A DNA stretch of 64,000 nucleotides, taken from contig JALRMH010000003.1 in NCBI GenBank assembly GCA_026119935.1, positions 434,001 to 498,000 on the forward strand. The letters are read 5' to 3'. A model generated the notes under the pieces. That model was given only the letters and a program-made list of their open reading frames with translations, had not been told where the DNA came from and ran no database searches. Position 1 is the stretch's first letter, and each line of letters opens with the position of its first letter. The translations under genes and the position numbers were made by a program. Of the stretch, positions 1 through 12,102 are shown in pieces. The DNA is from Endothia cerciana. Lineage: Eukaryota > Ascomycota > Sordariomycetes > Diaporthales > Cryphonectriaceae.

Positions 1-1661
1 GCTTCCGTCCATTTGGCAGAGGAGCACTGAGAGGCGGTCGAGGAAGGGGCCGTGGCATAGGAGGCCCCTTCACACCGGTCAAGTACGTCTGTCCCCTCAT
101 TTCGACCCGGAATGCCCTTGTCGGCCTCCTTACTGACGATATAAGCAGTGCGTTCCAATCGAACCCCTTCGACCCGACCGTAAGTGGCCCTTGGGCTCAC
201 GACATGCACGAGGCCGTTGCCGAGCCTTTGCCCATGCGGCAACCAAGACACGCGACTCGACATGTGGAAGGCCCTCCGAATGGAGATGGGCACATTCCCA
301 CATGTCCTCCCAGTCAAACTCCGATCAACAGAACCTTGTCGACCGAGAAGACACTTGGAAATGTGGAGGTTCGTGTATTCTTCCCGGGCCTGAAGGAGCC
401 CAAGTCGTTCTCCGGCATTCCGATCAAGCGCTACACCAAGCTGCCCGACCACAGACCTCCTCTTCGGCGCGACAAGCCTGTGCGAATATCTCTGCCGGAC
501 AACCCGCCTCGCTATATATACCCTGCCATGGACCGGTCGTTCATCTTCATCCCCCGTGCCATGCGCCCTAACCAGCAGCATGGCCGTGGCAAGTCCCGAC
601 CGGGCTTTGGCTCCGTCGGTGGATACTCACGCCGTACCAGCATCTACGGCGGCAGCTACTATGGAAGTGCCTACACTCCTAGTGTCGACATGAGTCGAAG
701 GTCGTCGATAGCTCCGGCCGACTTCATCTCGCCGACCGGCTCCGCCATGTCGAGGCCTGTTGTGCGGCTCCCGCCCATGGGGCAACCACAGATGCCGATG
801 CCTATGCCGATGCCTGGTCCGGTTTCAGCATTCATCCCACCGCCTCCCCCACCTGTTGATATCGCTGTAACCCACACGCCAGGGTCTGAATATCCAGCCG
901 ATGCAGGCCAGCCCTCGATCAATGATCTGCCACAGCCGCAGACCCATCCTCTCCCCCAAAAGCCAACGTTCCAGGAGAACCGCCCTGATGACTCTATTCC
1001 TATGCACCAACCCCGACCGCAAAAGGCGGTGTCGGTCGAAAATATCGAATCTCCCACGAGACAGACCAGACAACCACCGCAGTTTCAGCAGGCCTTCCAC
1101 CAGCAGGTACCGCCCCAGGTTGCGAACAGCTTGTCACTGGACACACACGGGCGGAATCCATCCTATCCTGCTCAAATCTCCACTGGCACACCTCTTTCTC
1201 AGATCCCCGAGCGAGCAATCCATGCCGCACCTTTCCAACCTTCCACATACTCTCAGCCTCAGCCTGGCTATTACAACCAGCCGTATCCCATGATGCCACC
1301 GCAGCAGGGATATTACTACCCACAGCCACCGCAGCCGTATGGGAACAACATGGCTTCCCCAGCAGCTGCCCCGCCCTTCTATCCCGGTGGCCAACAACCA
1401 CCCGCGATGAACTACGGCCAGGGTGGCCAAGGCGAAGGTCCTCCTGTTCAAGCCAACGGGCAGGGAGGTGGTTCATCCACCTTGGTCGCTCAGGATGTCA
1501 ACGGCACGGTGTACTACTACGATGCATCTCAGATACCCACGTACCCGACCTATCCCGCCTACGGTGCTCCTGGATATGCCCCGAACATGGGCATGGGCGT
1601 GTCACCAGGGCCGGAGGGATACTACTACAACCAAGCGGCTCAAGGAATGGCTCCGTACTAG
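1..1661 (+). CDS. Btz/Barentsz-like RGG and proline-rich protein, 3' part
   Basis: This is the 3' end of a gene that begins left of the window. Frame 3 is open from the edge, with one probable 66-base intron at 83-148 (GTACGT donor, TACTGAC branch, CAG acceptor). It then runs unbroken to the TAG at 1659-1661. The first visible residues form an RGG-type stretch (GRGALRGGRGRGRG), followed by a GPWAHDMHE segment that resembles the core of the CASC3/Barentsz domain, which binds eIF4A-III in exon-junction complexes. A conserved block follows (FPGLKEPKSF, RRDKPVRISLPDNPPRY, DRSFIFIPRAMRPNQQ), then a long Pro/Gln/Tyr-rich tail of low complexity. The Btz assignment is from memory of fungal family members and is moderate. 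The RGG region and the disordered tail are plain in the sequence and suggest an RNA-binding post-transcriptional factor. The ATG at 204 lies inside the gene and is not the start. Confidence 0.65.
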   Translation, partial: FRPFGRGALRGGRGRGRGIGGPFTPVKYVCPLISTRNALVGLLTDDISSAFQSNPFDPTVSGPWAHDMHEAVAEPLPMRQPRHATRHVEGPPNGDGHIPTCPPSQTPINRTLSTEKTLGNVEVRVFFPGLKEPKSFSGIPIKRYTKLPDHRPPLRRDKPVRISLPDNPPRYIYPAMDRSFIFIPRAMRPNQQHGRGKSRPGFGSVGGYSRRTSIYGGSYYGSAYTPSVDMSRRSSIAPADFISPTGSAMSRPVVRLPPMGQPQMPMPMPMPGPVSAFIPPPPPPVDIAVTHTPGSEYPADAGQPSINDLPQPQTHPLPQKPTFQENRPDDSIPMHQPRPQKAVSVENIESPTRQTRQPPQFQQAFHQQVPPQVANSLSLDTHGRNPSYPAQISTGTPLSQIPERAIHAAPFQPSTYSQPQPGYYNQPYPMMPPQQGYYYPQPPQPYGNNMASPAAAPPFYPGGQQPPAMNYGQGGQGEGPPVQANGQGGGSSTLVAQDVNGTVYYYDASQIPTYPTYPAYGAPGYAPNMGMGVSPGPEGYYYNQAAQGMAPY

Positions 1662-3333
1662 GGCTTTGGTGGCTACTTTGGACCCTTTGGTCAAACAACC
1701 GCACGGGCACACTGAACCGATGTTGGCGTTCATGCTTTGCTACACAAAGTCGCGGACAAATCCCGCCAACCATCTCAAACTCACCACGTCTATTGCAGCA
1801 CTATTCTTCATTGTCAAATTCTTGCTCAAACTTGACGGTCGAAGGGATGAGGTGACTAGGAAAAGGGGTCATTGCTACTGTTCGCAATTTGACCAGGAGG
1901 AATGGCTTTGGCTAGGACTGGCGGCTATTGTGTTGTTCCGCTGAATAGTATAAGCTGGCTAGGTCTCCCAGAAGACATAGCTCAGTTGCGATGTGTACGA
2001 GGTCCACCACTGGACAGTGTCGATGGTAGCTATACGGTCGATTCTTTTAGGTGGTGGTTCATCATTAACACACTTCTGGAAGTAAGATACATCATCGCCT
2101 TGGGTTCCTCTACCTACAGCCTCATCCACCTGAGCTCTCGTGTTTACTACTGTCATGTGCCCTCTTTCCCACCAGCGTTCATTCTGAGAATGTGTGTTGC
2201 CTATGTCTTTGATCCGCACAAAAAGGTGGATTGAGAAAGCTTTCGGAGACGGTGTTCTAGGTGTCTTTTCAGGAAACCCTTTGCTATAGATACAGCAACA
2301 TCTGGGCCTTCCTGTACGGATGGACAAATAGGGACTGCTCTTTTTGGAGTTTTGCCTTTCTTACACCTTTTTCTTGGTTGTTGGGTGAATGGGTTCCTAT
2401 CTGTGGTTTGTTGGTGGCTTCTCTGATAATAGGTCTCTCTACCTCATCCTGGTTGAGACCACGACACTCCTTACGAATGCGTCTGAAGGACCGGGGAATT
2501 GCGAATGAAAAAGGGGTATACTGTGTAACTTGAGATGATAAAGGTGTGGCTTTGGTGACGGGGTTGACACAAGGGGGTGTGACTTGGAGGTCACTGGAGG
2601 AGAGAAGCAATTATTGGAGGGTATTATCTTTGGAAGGGGGGCTTTAATTGCTTGTTAGTGGACTTGGGCTTCGTATATTAAAGATAGACATGGCTAGAGG
2701 ATCGTACTACGTTGTCGTCCTGGTATCTCAGTCCGATGAGGAGGTACTGGGAGGCATCAGGGGGGTCGTCGTGTTGAGTAGGAGGAAGTGATTGGGCGTA
2801 GGGCAAAGTGGGATGGGGAAAGAAAGAAAAAAAAAAAGAGCCATAAATTGTTTGTTCCGTGACCCAGCTGGTGATATGTTTGGTGGTCTCCGGCTCGATT
2901 ACATTGCGAGATGTGTGCCCTCTGGATGCGCGTTGCCGTGAGCTGAAATCCTTACAGCTAGCCACCACCCAAAGTTCCAGGAAATGTGACTCATTAGAAT
3001 TGAGCCGAAGATGTTGGCAGAAGGATCATGTAATCAAAACCCAAGATATTCTGGGGTTATAACGAGGACACGTTGGCGTTGTTGATTACACGTAGACCAA
3101 GTTGGTCTGTAGCTCATCTTGGAGAGGGCTCAGCCACGCCCACGGACAGATATGCTGCTCTCTCCCTCGCTCCTCAGACGTCAGCCGCTCACTACTTGCA
3201 CTTAAGTATACAATCACCACACCATTCGCCTTTGTTAAATGAGATCGTTTCTAGATTTTACTCAAGCTTTAAACTTTCCGAAAACCTCAGAACTGCAAAT
3301 TAGCCTTCCCTCGAGCGTGGATGGCAGCTCGAT
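1662..3333. other. Intergenic, Btz-like gene to UPF0052 gene
   Basis: This holds the 3' UTR of the left gene and the promoter and leader of the next one. Short ORFs on both strands have no family look. A short poly-A run lies at 2827-2838. The sequence becomes pyrimidine-rich near 3150-3200. I see no RNA gene or mobile element. Confidence 0.6.
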
Positions 3334-4928
3334 ATGGCGGAAACTCCACAGCCTCCCCCCACGCCCCGCCGCCCCGACCAGCGCGGCGGCATCGCCGTCT
3401 TCTCTGGCGGCACGGCGGCCAACTTCCTCGTCGACGTGTTCGATCAGATTGTCGCGAGGAGGAGCTGTCCGCTTCGCTATATCATACCTATAAGTGATAA
3501 TGGCGGGAGCTCGTCGGAGCTTATCCGTGTGTTCGGTGGGCCTAGTGAGTGTCATCCCTTCACGGTCACTGGGTTTGGCGAATGGTGGCTGACACGCTGT
3601 AGGTGTTGGTGATGTGAGGAGTGAGTACCTGAGGACCCACCCGGACAGTCGGTAATCATGGGGCCCAAAACTACGGGGGCTGATGCACTGCTAAAGGTCG
3701 CCTCGTCCGCCTCATCCCCAACCATCACGGCGACGAGGAGCGCACCGCCCTCAAGACACTCTTCGAGCACCGCCTGTCAGGGGACCCCATGAAGGCCCGT
3801 GCCGAGTGGCTGGACATCGTTGAGGCGCGCCACCTACTGTGGACGTTCATCTCCAGCCAGAAGCGCGAGCTTATCCGGTCCGTGTTCAACACGCTGAACC
3901 TGGAGATCGTCAAGAGGAACCGCCCGACGAGCGTGTTCAATTTTGCTGAGGCTAGCGTGGGAAACCTCTTTCTGACGGGGTAAGTATGCTCTAAGCCAAG
4001 AGGTCTGAAGGGCTGATGGCGGTTCTGACCCAGATACAGCGCCCGCCTCTTCTCCGGCTCCTTCGAGTCTGCCATCTACCTCCTGTCGCTGATCTGCGCC
4101 ATTCCCGAGTCCACCGCCGTCCTGCCCGCCATCAACTCCAACTTCACACACCACATCAGCGCCGGGCTCGTTGACGGGTCGGTCCTGGCGGGGCAGGTCG
4201 CCATCTCACACCCCTCGGGCCCGACCGCCGTGCCCGACGACACCTTCCACCCGACGGGAAACAAGCACCTAGACCTGGACCGCGTCGAGGACGCGAACCT
4301 CCCGGGCTCGCTGCCCGTGCTGCGCGGCCACCACGCCTTCTCCAAGGACGACGAGGAGGACCTGCCCGCGCGCATCGACCGCGTGTGGTACATCAACCCC
4401 TACGGGCACGAGATCTGGCCGGTCGCGAACCCAAAGGTCCTCGCCGCGCTCGAGGGGAGCGACGTGGTGGTGTACAGCATCGGGAGCCTGTACACGAGCA
4501 TCATCCCGTCCGTCATACTGCGGGGCGTCGGAGCCGCGGTCGCGGGGGCCGGGAAGAAGGTCCTGATCCTGAACAGCACGGTCGACCGCGAGACGGGCCC
4601 CGCGGCGGCGCCGATGACCGCCGCGGACTTCGCCAGGGCGGTCGCGAAGGCGGCGAAGGAGAGCCAGACGGACTTTGGGGTCCTGTCGGACGGGGAGGTC
4701 GGCAGGTACGTGAGCCACCTGGTGTACCTCGAAGGCGCGGAGGGCGGTGGGAGCGCGAAGGGGGCGGGGGGCGTGGTGATGCCGAGGGTGGATGTTGAGG
4801 AGCTGGGGAGGCTGGGGATCGAATGTGTCAGGGTCAAGGGGAAGGTGGTGGGCGAAGGGAGGAAGAGGATGGTTAGGTACGAGGAAGGGGGGCTGACTGA
4901 GGCTCTGGAGGGGATCGTCGGTGCTTGA
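3334..4928 (+). CDS. UPF0052 / CofD-YvcK-like family protein
   Basis: Four exons (3334-3544, 3603-3620, 3697-3979, 4034-4928) encode 468 residues. The introns are 58, 76 and 54 bases, with GTGAGT, GTGAGT and GTAAGT donors. The N-terminus carries the family nucleotide-binding signature (FSGGTAANFLVD, then ISDNGGSSSELIR). The motif GPSVGDVRSRLVRL is split across an 18-base exon. Later motifs include FNFAEASVGNLFL and IYLLSLICAIPESTAVLPAI. The family is related to bacterial YvcK and to CofD 2-phospholactate transferase. Fungi make no F420, so the substrate is unknown and I infer only a nucleotide-sugar or phosphate-transfer fold. The start at 3334 is chosen because it is the in-frame ATG next to the conserved glycine motif. 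Another ATG at 3321 opens an overlapping ORF in another frame. GC content is very high toward the 3' end. Confidence 0.85.
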
Positions 4929-5303
4929 GCCAGTGGGCCGGTCAGCGAGGAGGGTACTCGGCATCGCACCTAGACGGACCCGTTAGAAGGCGTTGGTAGC
5001 ATCTCCACACGGGCCCGGCGACTTGCTCCCTTTCTCTGTTTGACTCGACCTGGGGGGAGTCAAAGCCGCCGCTGGTGAACTGGTTGTCAAGCAACGAGGA
5101 ATAGGCCATAGATCGACACCACAGCAGAGGCACCGGGGCGCCCGTTCCCGGTCAGCATCCTCTATGAATTCCCGTCCTTTGCAAGCCACCCAAGCATCTC
5201 GTCGAACATTCCTCTTATTTATGGGTGCAGAGATGTGGGCATCAGTAAGGCACGACAATTTGCGGCGACCCAAGACGCTCGCACTAGATCTCTATGAAAA
5301 AGA

Positions 5304-5336
5304 ATATATATATATATATATAAAATAAAATAAAAT
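5304..5336. repeat. AT microsatellite followed by TAAAA repeats
   Basis: About nine AT units are followed directly by three AAAAT-type units. It is intergenic, downstream of the UPF0052 gene. Confidence 0.9.
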
Positions 5337-6935
5337 CGTCGTGGTCTACTATGTCCGTTTCTTCTGTGCTGCTATGTCTCGGCTACCGACAGGCAAGAGC
5401 CCCTGAGAACTGGGAGTCATAAAACGGGAGATGTGACCAAGGAAATAGACAGTCTCACCTCTCTCTGGGACGGGGTCGACGCCCGGGACACGAACTACCG
5501 TTTACCTGGATACGTTCCCGGAGCCCCTCGCCCTCTTCGACCTCGTGGGCTCGCGAGGACGTATGCGTCGAGGTGTAGATATCTTATTCTTCAGCAATGA
5601 CCAGGGGCGGATCAGTCGCAGAGGGAGGAAGTCGAGGCCCAAGGATTAATTCATCTTCGGCTTTATTCTTCACCCCCACTCCCATTCCCTTCTTTTTTTT
5701 TATTTTTTATTTATTTTTTATTAAAAAGAAAGAAAGAAAGAAGGAGAAGAAAGTTTGAGCTCCGGGGAAGGGACAGCAATACGCTCCCTCCATAATTTAC
5801 TATATAGTTGAGCAACCAGAGCCACGTAGGGACGGGCAGCATATTGTCAACGGCATGACGCGATGGAGACCGCCATATGACAGCCTGAACAGCGAGAGAG
5901 TACCGGAACCTGGCATCGCACTTGAAAATTATGAGCCTTGGTACGTATGGTGTCAATCCGGGAATTTTTATCAGTTCTGTATTTACATTGCCGTCCAACC
6001 CCCGCCCCCCCCTTCTCCGTCCTTTCTTTCTTTTCCTGGCTAGTTTGAGGGCAATACCTGCTTGGCGTAGAGCTAGGAAGGGAGTCTGCATACCTGAGAC
6101 ACCTGATCAATGTGCGGGCCACTTCGGCCGGTTCCCGCTGCTAGACACGAGGCGGTCGGCCGAAAACGGTGACACACTTGTCGGGGCCAACTCTGCGACT
6201 ATGCGTTGGACCGCTGCCGCCTGCCGGATGGGAAATGAGGGCCGGGAAGCCTATGGGCTGGGACACGCCGCCCTTGAGCAGCCTGCCCACGGATCAGCGC
6301 GACCTGCTTAAGCTCCGCGCGCGAGGGGTCAAAGGTGCAAGCCACGGCTCGGATGAGTTGGCGGAGGGGGAACATGAGGAGGAGGCTGCATGGGGAACAA
6401 TGACCCCGTCTTAGTCGTGCGGTCGTGGCCCGTCAGATCTGGACTCAACCTTGGGCCGGCGAGCCAGATCCCCCACAGCCTCTCTTCTCCTAAGGGTCGG
6501 GCGGGTCAGCCTGGATATCGGGGTGGGATATGCCAGCATGGGCTTGGGTCCGACGGCGGCCGGGCCAAGAGGAGGCCAGCTGCTGGGCGGGGGAGCTCAG
6601 GGGCGAATGTAATAGTACAAGGCAACCGGGCTGACGTCTACCTGACGAGCGGAATGCATGTCGGGTTCGGGAGGCGACGAAACCGACGTGTAGATAGCAA
6701 CAGATAGAGCACCGATCGCATCATACCTTGGTACCTCTCTTAGGAGTGTTGCATCCCCGCCGTGTCAGCTCCATATGAACAGAGCCGTGCCGGACAAGGA
6801 GAAAAAAAAGGAGGCTTGATTCCTAATGTCCACTGCCTCCTCCCTCCATGGCCCTCCTGCGGACGGCAACAGAGCCTCACGTCCTTATAACGACCTGGCA
6901 AACCTGAGCTGTCAGAAAGCTCCCTGGAGACACAC

Positions 6936-6938
<3 letters not shown>

Positions 6939-6987
<49 letters not shown>
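6939..6987. repeat. AC dinucleotide microsatellite
   Basis: About 24 uninterrupted AC units, intergenic. Length polymorphism between strains is likely. Confidence 0.95.
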
Positions 6988-6988
<1 letters not shown>

Positions 6989-8454
6989 GGTGACAGGGCA
7001 GAAGGCCCGATCTGGAAATAGTAGGGAAATAGTCGGGAGGTTTGGTCTACGTAGGCCCACGGAGCCGGCCTCCGCCCCGCGTGGTGACCGCCTAGGCCAG
7101 GTGTTACTCAGTGTGGCGGCGGCTATCAGCACCCGCGTACCGCCTACCTGGGGACTGTTAGTGGTGTGTCATCAGCAGTCTCGCCCCCTTCGCCGCCGTT
7201 CCCAGGCCTTCCATTGCGAATCCCGCCACTGCCTGGCCTCCGTCTTGCGTTATCGCCGCAAAAGTAGCCCTGCGCTCAGCTATACTTTTCGTATATTAAA
7301 CGCCTGCACCAGCGTACTCACCGTCGTCTGCGTGTCACCGTCTAGGACCAACAAGCACTTGACCGCTGCCGCCCTGCCGCCCTGCCGCCCTGCTGTTGAC
7401 AACAGCTGTCGTTCCAGCTCCGGCTCCTGGCCCCCCCCCCCCTTCCCTCTCCAACGAAGATCTGAAAACCTGGACGAGCGGCATTGACGTTTGGTATCGG
7501 CATCGACATTGGGTATTGGTAGCTTTGGAGCTGCGTGTGGTGTCGGGGTAGGTTAGGCTTAGGCTGACGCTGAAGCACCAGCTAGCCAGCTAGCCAGCCA
7601 GTGCCAGACCCCGATCCTGGTGACGAGGATCGAGGATCGCCAATCACCAACCCTGCCGCATAAGTTGTGTCAGGTGCATGGTGCAGTGTGTGTGCCGTCC
7701 GGCGCCCTTCTGGAGGTGTACGTACACTCCCTACACAACCCGCCTTGCTGTTCTTGGCCTCAGCGTCCATCTGCTGCTTGGAGCTCCTTCCGGTCTCACT
7801 TCCCCTCTTTCTCTTCCACCCTCCCTCCCAGCTCCCTCCCTCCCAGCTCCCTCCAGCCATCCTCAAATCTCAACCTCTACCTCCATCCATCCCTCATCCT
7901 CCATCTCCTCAACCTCGTCAAGGACTGTCGGGTGATCCCATGCACCAGCACCCTGCCTACTCTGGTCTCCTGCACCTGCAGCTCCTTTACCCAACAAGCA
8001 CCTAGACAGCTGATCTCAGCTGCATCACAGCCAAGACTTTCAATCATCCCTGGTTTGACACCTACCTGTACGTGTCCCCGTGCCCATGCCGGAGTGCCTC
8101 TTCAAGCTCCCCCCCAATTACACTATCGTCATCATCGCCGGCGGTTGCATCCCCCATCTCCCCAGAGACCAGGCTGCACCTCGGCACCCCATTCACCCCA
8201 TTCACCGCTCGCCCCGCCACTTACTTGCCGCCTGGATACCCACTCTTGCTATACCTTTCACCTGCAACAGCCGTTACTGCTGCGCCCCAGGGTTCCCTAC
8301 TACACTGCAACCCCTGGCGAACCCGGAGACGGGCGTTCTCTATCTATCGGTCCATCGCCTCAAACACGTCCATCTAATCCCATCCTCACTCTCCATCCTC
8401 CCTCCTTCCTTCCTCACTGACACCCGATCTCAGCAGCAGCGAACCTTGTTGATC

Positions 8455-11294
8455 ATGGCCTCCTCCTCGCCGGCCACCCCGGAGACTCTTGTGACCCTCA
8501 AGGTCAACTTCCAGGGAAGCACTCGGCGGTTCAAACTGCCGCTTCGTGATCTCGGTGTGAATGTTTTCGAAGATAAGGTATGTCACGATGCTACCTGCCG
8601 TGCCTATCTCCATCCCATCCCTCCCGCCTTGTCGCTATCACCCCCCTTCATCGGTACGGCCTGCAGGTCGAAACAGTCACTCTGCACCAGAGAAGCAGGA
8701 GAGCACCATTCATTGCTCCCCGAACATCAAACGGAGGTCGTGTCTGATCGGGAACTTGATGGACTGTTGTGCTGACGGCTCGCCTGCAGATCCGAGCCAT
8801 CCTCTGCATCTCGCCCGAGGCCAATGCCACATTTGAGCGGTATTCCGATTCCGCCTCCTCCTACGTCGTGCTTGACCCGACCAACCAATCAGTCTGGAAG
8901 CAGCTCTTCCGCGCTGCCAAGGCAAAGCAGAAGCTCAAGCTCCGCGTCAGCCTCCGGGACTCCCACGAGGAGGAGAACCGCCCGAAGCCCGCGACAGTCG
9001 AGGACGAGCCTGAACAGGAGAACCAGGACTTCGCCCAGACCAAGCCAGAGGCGCCTCTGATTTCCACCGCCCCGTCCGAGGTCCCAGAGCCAGTGGCCGA
9101 GGCCTCCGAGAGCAACATGACGGAGGTAGAGGCAACCATGCAGAAGCTGATGGAACGAGCTTTGAGCCGACTGTCGCTGGAACAACAGGAGACTGCACAG
9201 GAGCAGAGCCCCGAGCCATCCGAGACGGCCTCTTCAGTGTGTGTGGCCCCTAAGGCGGCTAACTTTGCCGTCTGCTGTAACAACTGCGACCGCACGATTC
9301 CTGATTCCCACTATCACTGCTCCACCTGCGACGACGGCGACTTCGACCTGTGCCCCGAGTGCGTCGAGAGAGGCGTCACTTGTTACAACTCAGACCACTG
9401 GTTGCTGAAGAGATTCGTGAGGGGCGACGTCATCCTGGTCAGCACCACAGAGAGGGTGGCCCCCAAGCCGAAGGTATACGAGCCCACCGACATCTTGGCC
9501 AGCCAGGTCAAGCCTGCTCCAGCGCCCGCGCCCGCGACCCCTCGCCACGCTGTTCCCACTCCTCCAGACAACGCGCTCCCGACCGGGACCCGAGCCCTCA
9601 TGCGGACTTGCAACTCTTGCGTGCAGGAGCTGCCCGATAAGGAGTTCCTGCACTGCACCACCTGTGAGGACTACGACTTGTGCAAGACTTGCTTCGGCAA
9701 TGACCAACACGGCCACCACCCCCAGCACGGGTTCGTCCCGGCTGTTGAGGGCACTCCCATGTCGCCCGAGATCTCGAGGCGCCTGGCCCCTGGCCGGGAC
9801 CAGCGACACCACGCCATCTGCGATGGCTGCGATAAGTTCATCTTCGGCGTTCGCCACAAGTGTCTCGACTGCCCTGACTGGGATTACTGCGCAGCCTGTG
9901 TCATGAATGCGGGCTTCATCCACCCCAACCACCGCTTCGTGCCCATCTACGATCAGGTCGCCGATGCCCGGTCTCTGCCGCCCCACCGCCCTTGCCACTA
10001 TGGCATCTGCTGTGATGGGCCGCTCTGCAATGGCAAGCGTAAGACGTACATTGTCGGAGAGCGCTACAAGTGCACTGTGTGCCACGACACCGACTTCTGT
10101 GCCGGCTGTGAGGCGAGCCCCACCAACACGCACAACCGTACTCACCCCCTCATCAAGTTCAAGACCCCCGTGAGACGCGTCGAGGTCACCACGAAGGGCG
10201 AGGATGAGCACGGACAGAAGATGCCTGTCATGGGTGATCGCCTGTGCCGCAAGCCAGTGAGCTCCCGGGCGACCGAGACCTCCTCTATTCCCAAGATTGT
10301 CACGGCTTCCTTCCGCACTGTCGTCGATGTGAAGCCCGAGGTCGAGGGGGAGAAGACTACGGCGGTCGCAAGCCAGCCTTTGCTGGTGTCGGCTCCCGCC
10401 ATCAATCCCTACGTGATGCACTCGCTTCTAACGGCTAAGCGGGAGCATATGAGGCTGGCGAAGGACCGTCTCAACATGCTTGAGCAAGCCCGGCAGGCCG
10501 AGCACGCCGCCGTGCAGGCCAGCCAGGCCATGCAGGCCACGTTTGCTCAACCCGCTCCCGAGTCGACGGTTGACAAGCTCATTGCTGTCTTTGAGCGTGA
10601 CACTGTTGCTGATGGCACCATCATGCCCCCCAAACAAGTCTTCGAGCAGACGTGGGTCCTCCGCAATGGTGGTGATATCCCGTGGCCCGCCGGATGCTCC
10701 GTCAAGTTTGTGGGTGGTGACTACATGGGTCACATCGATTCCAGCCGCCCTACTAGTATCAATGACCTTGTTTCCGCCTCCAAGTCTACTTTGTCATACC
10801 GCCCTGTGGCCCCGGGCCAGGAGTTTTCCTTCACCGTCCTGCTCCGAACCCCAGCTCGCGAGGGCAAGGTCATCTCTTGGTGGCGCCTGACCACCAAGGA
10901 TGGCCACAAGTTCGGCCACCGGCTGTGGTGTGATGTTACTGTCCTGGCGCCCAAGGCAGTTGAAGCAGGGTCAGCCCAAGTCAAGGAGGAGATTCCTGAA
11001 GTCAAGGATGAGACCGTTGTCGCCGAAGAGAAGCCCCAGGAGTCCGCTGAGAGCAGCCAGATGATCTTCCCCAAGCTGGAGAAGGAGTCACCAGAGTACA
11101 GCACTCAACAGGATTTCAAGTCCGAGACTGCCGAGGCTGCCGAAGAGTCTGACGGCTTCGAGGACTGCGGTAGGGACGAAGAGTGGGCAGAGGATTCCGA
11201 CGACGGCTTCCTGACTGATGAGGAGTATGACATCCTGGATGCTTCTGACGAAGAGTTTTCCGACGAACAGCAGAAGAAGGTGCAGAAGAAGTAA
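8455..11294 (+). CDS. NBR1-like selective autophagy receptor (PB1-like, four ZZ fingers, FW domain)
   Basis: Two exons (8455-8577 and 8790-11294) around a 212-base GTATGT...CAG intron encode 875 residues. The first 85 residues (LVTLKVNFQGSTRRFKLPL onward) look like a PB1-type domain. Four ZZ-type zinc fingers follow at about residues 200-250, 313-365, 380-430 and 442-500, each with paired CxxC motifs (for example CNNCDRTIPDSHYHCSTC). At about 640-762 lies a four-tryptophan NBR1 domain (QTWVLRNGGDIPWPAGCSV ... ISWWRLTTKDG). The acidic C-terminus holds DEEYDIL near residue 854, a good Atg8-interacting (LIR) motif of the form Y-x-x-L flanked by acids. No ubiquitin-binding UBA domain is visible, as in other fungal NBR1 proteins. 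The architecture implies cargo capture for vacuolar delivery through Atg8. The start is the first ATG of the PB1-encoding exon, after a pyrimidine-rich leader. Confidence 0.9.
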
Positions 11295-12102
11295 GAGGGC
11301 CGAAGACAAGTTTTGGCGTCCCGGAACTTCTTGTGCCTGGTACGGTGGCGCAGATCGCACGGTAACAGCGTCTAGGATGACGGCTTACGATGGCTGGCAA
11401 TGGTTTCATCTTTTCCCTGGTTTCTTGTTGTATCTGGTATTTCTCTATCTCTTTCCTTCTTTCCTTTTCGGCTCAGGTCCTTCTACTCTCCTTTTCACTG
11501 TCAATGGGTCCGCCTCTCTATCAATTTGATTGAACGAGAGGAGGGTCAGTTGATTAGTCCTCTTGGTCTCCGTCGGCACGGCCTTCCGGAAACAACGTCA
11601 CCTCGACGGAACAGTCAGTCAGTCAGTCAGTCAGTCAGTCAGTCAGTCAGTCAGTCAACTCACCCATGAACAGAATGACACCATTAAAATAGTCCTGGGT
11701 TCTGCTATGACCTTGAATTTATTATAAAACCTCATTTGCCTGTTGTGACTTGCAGTGAAAGTAATTATGATATGGGCCTCACTATACGGAGTCGGAGTCA
11801 TACATGCCGTTGACTCAAGCCCGAAAACTGCGCGCCAGTAGACCGGAACTCCCGCTGAAGATAGTTTTGCGTGCGCCCAAAGTTAAGCTAGTGAAGTGAT
11901 GTCTTGCGAGCAGTCGACAAGCCGGCTAGCCTTCGTCGAGCGGCTGACCTTGAACACAGTTGTACACACCTGACCTTGGTACTGAGACCAGATGAGATGT
12001 ATTCCATTACACTGAAAGATGGGATCTAGGTCAAAGCCCACCGGATGGGTGGGACAGGACAGTTCCCGTACCTGCCCTACAAGCAAGAGAACATTGGTCT
12101 CC
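11295..12102. other. Convergent intergenic region
   Basis: This lies between two converging genes and holds their 3' UTRs plus a tetranucleotide repeat at 11612-11657. No gene is seen. Confidence 0.6.
11612..11657. repeat. CAGT tetranucleotide microsatellite
   Basis: About 11 perfect tandem CAGT units lie in the 3' flank of the NBR1-like gene. Confidence 0.95.

Larger units (their letters stand above)
4929..8454. other. Long intergenic region with simple repeats
   Basis: This 3.5 kb region holds no gene I can support. It contains an AT microsatellite with AAAAT repeats (5304-5336), a T-rich/AAAG-repeat tract (5691-5742) and a long AC dinucleotide tract (6939-6987). From about 7750 to 8450 it is strongly C/T-rich on the plus strand, which fits the promoter and long 5' leader of the NBR1-like gene. 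The ORFs in that stretch are pyrimidine-tract artefacts. Confidence 0.6.

Noticed and set aside
180..212. GTAAGT at 180 as an intron donor
   Set aside because: The nearest usable acceptor would give an intron of about 30 bases, and splicing would remove the conserved GPWAHDMHE segment.
7620..8420. 266-codon plus-strand open frame before the NBR1-like gene
   Set aside because: It is Pro/Ser/Leu-rich translation of a C/T-rich leader, with no domain.
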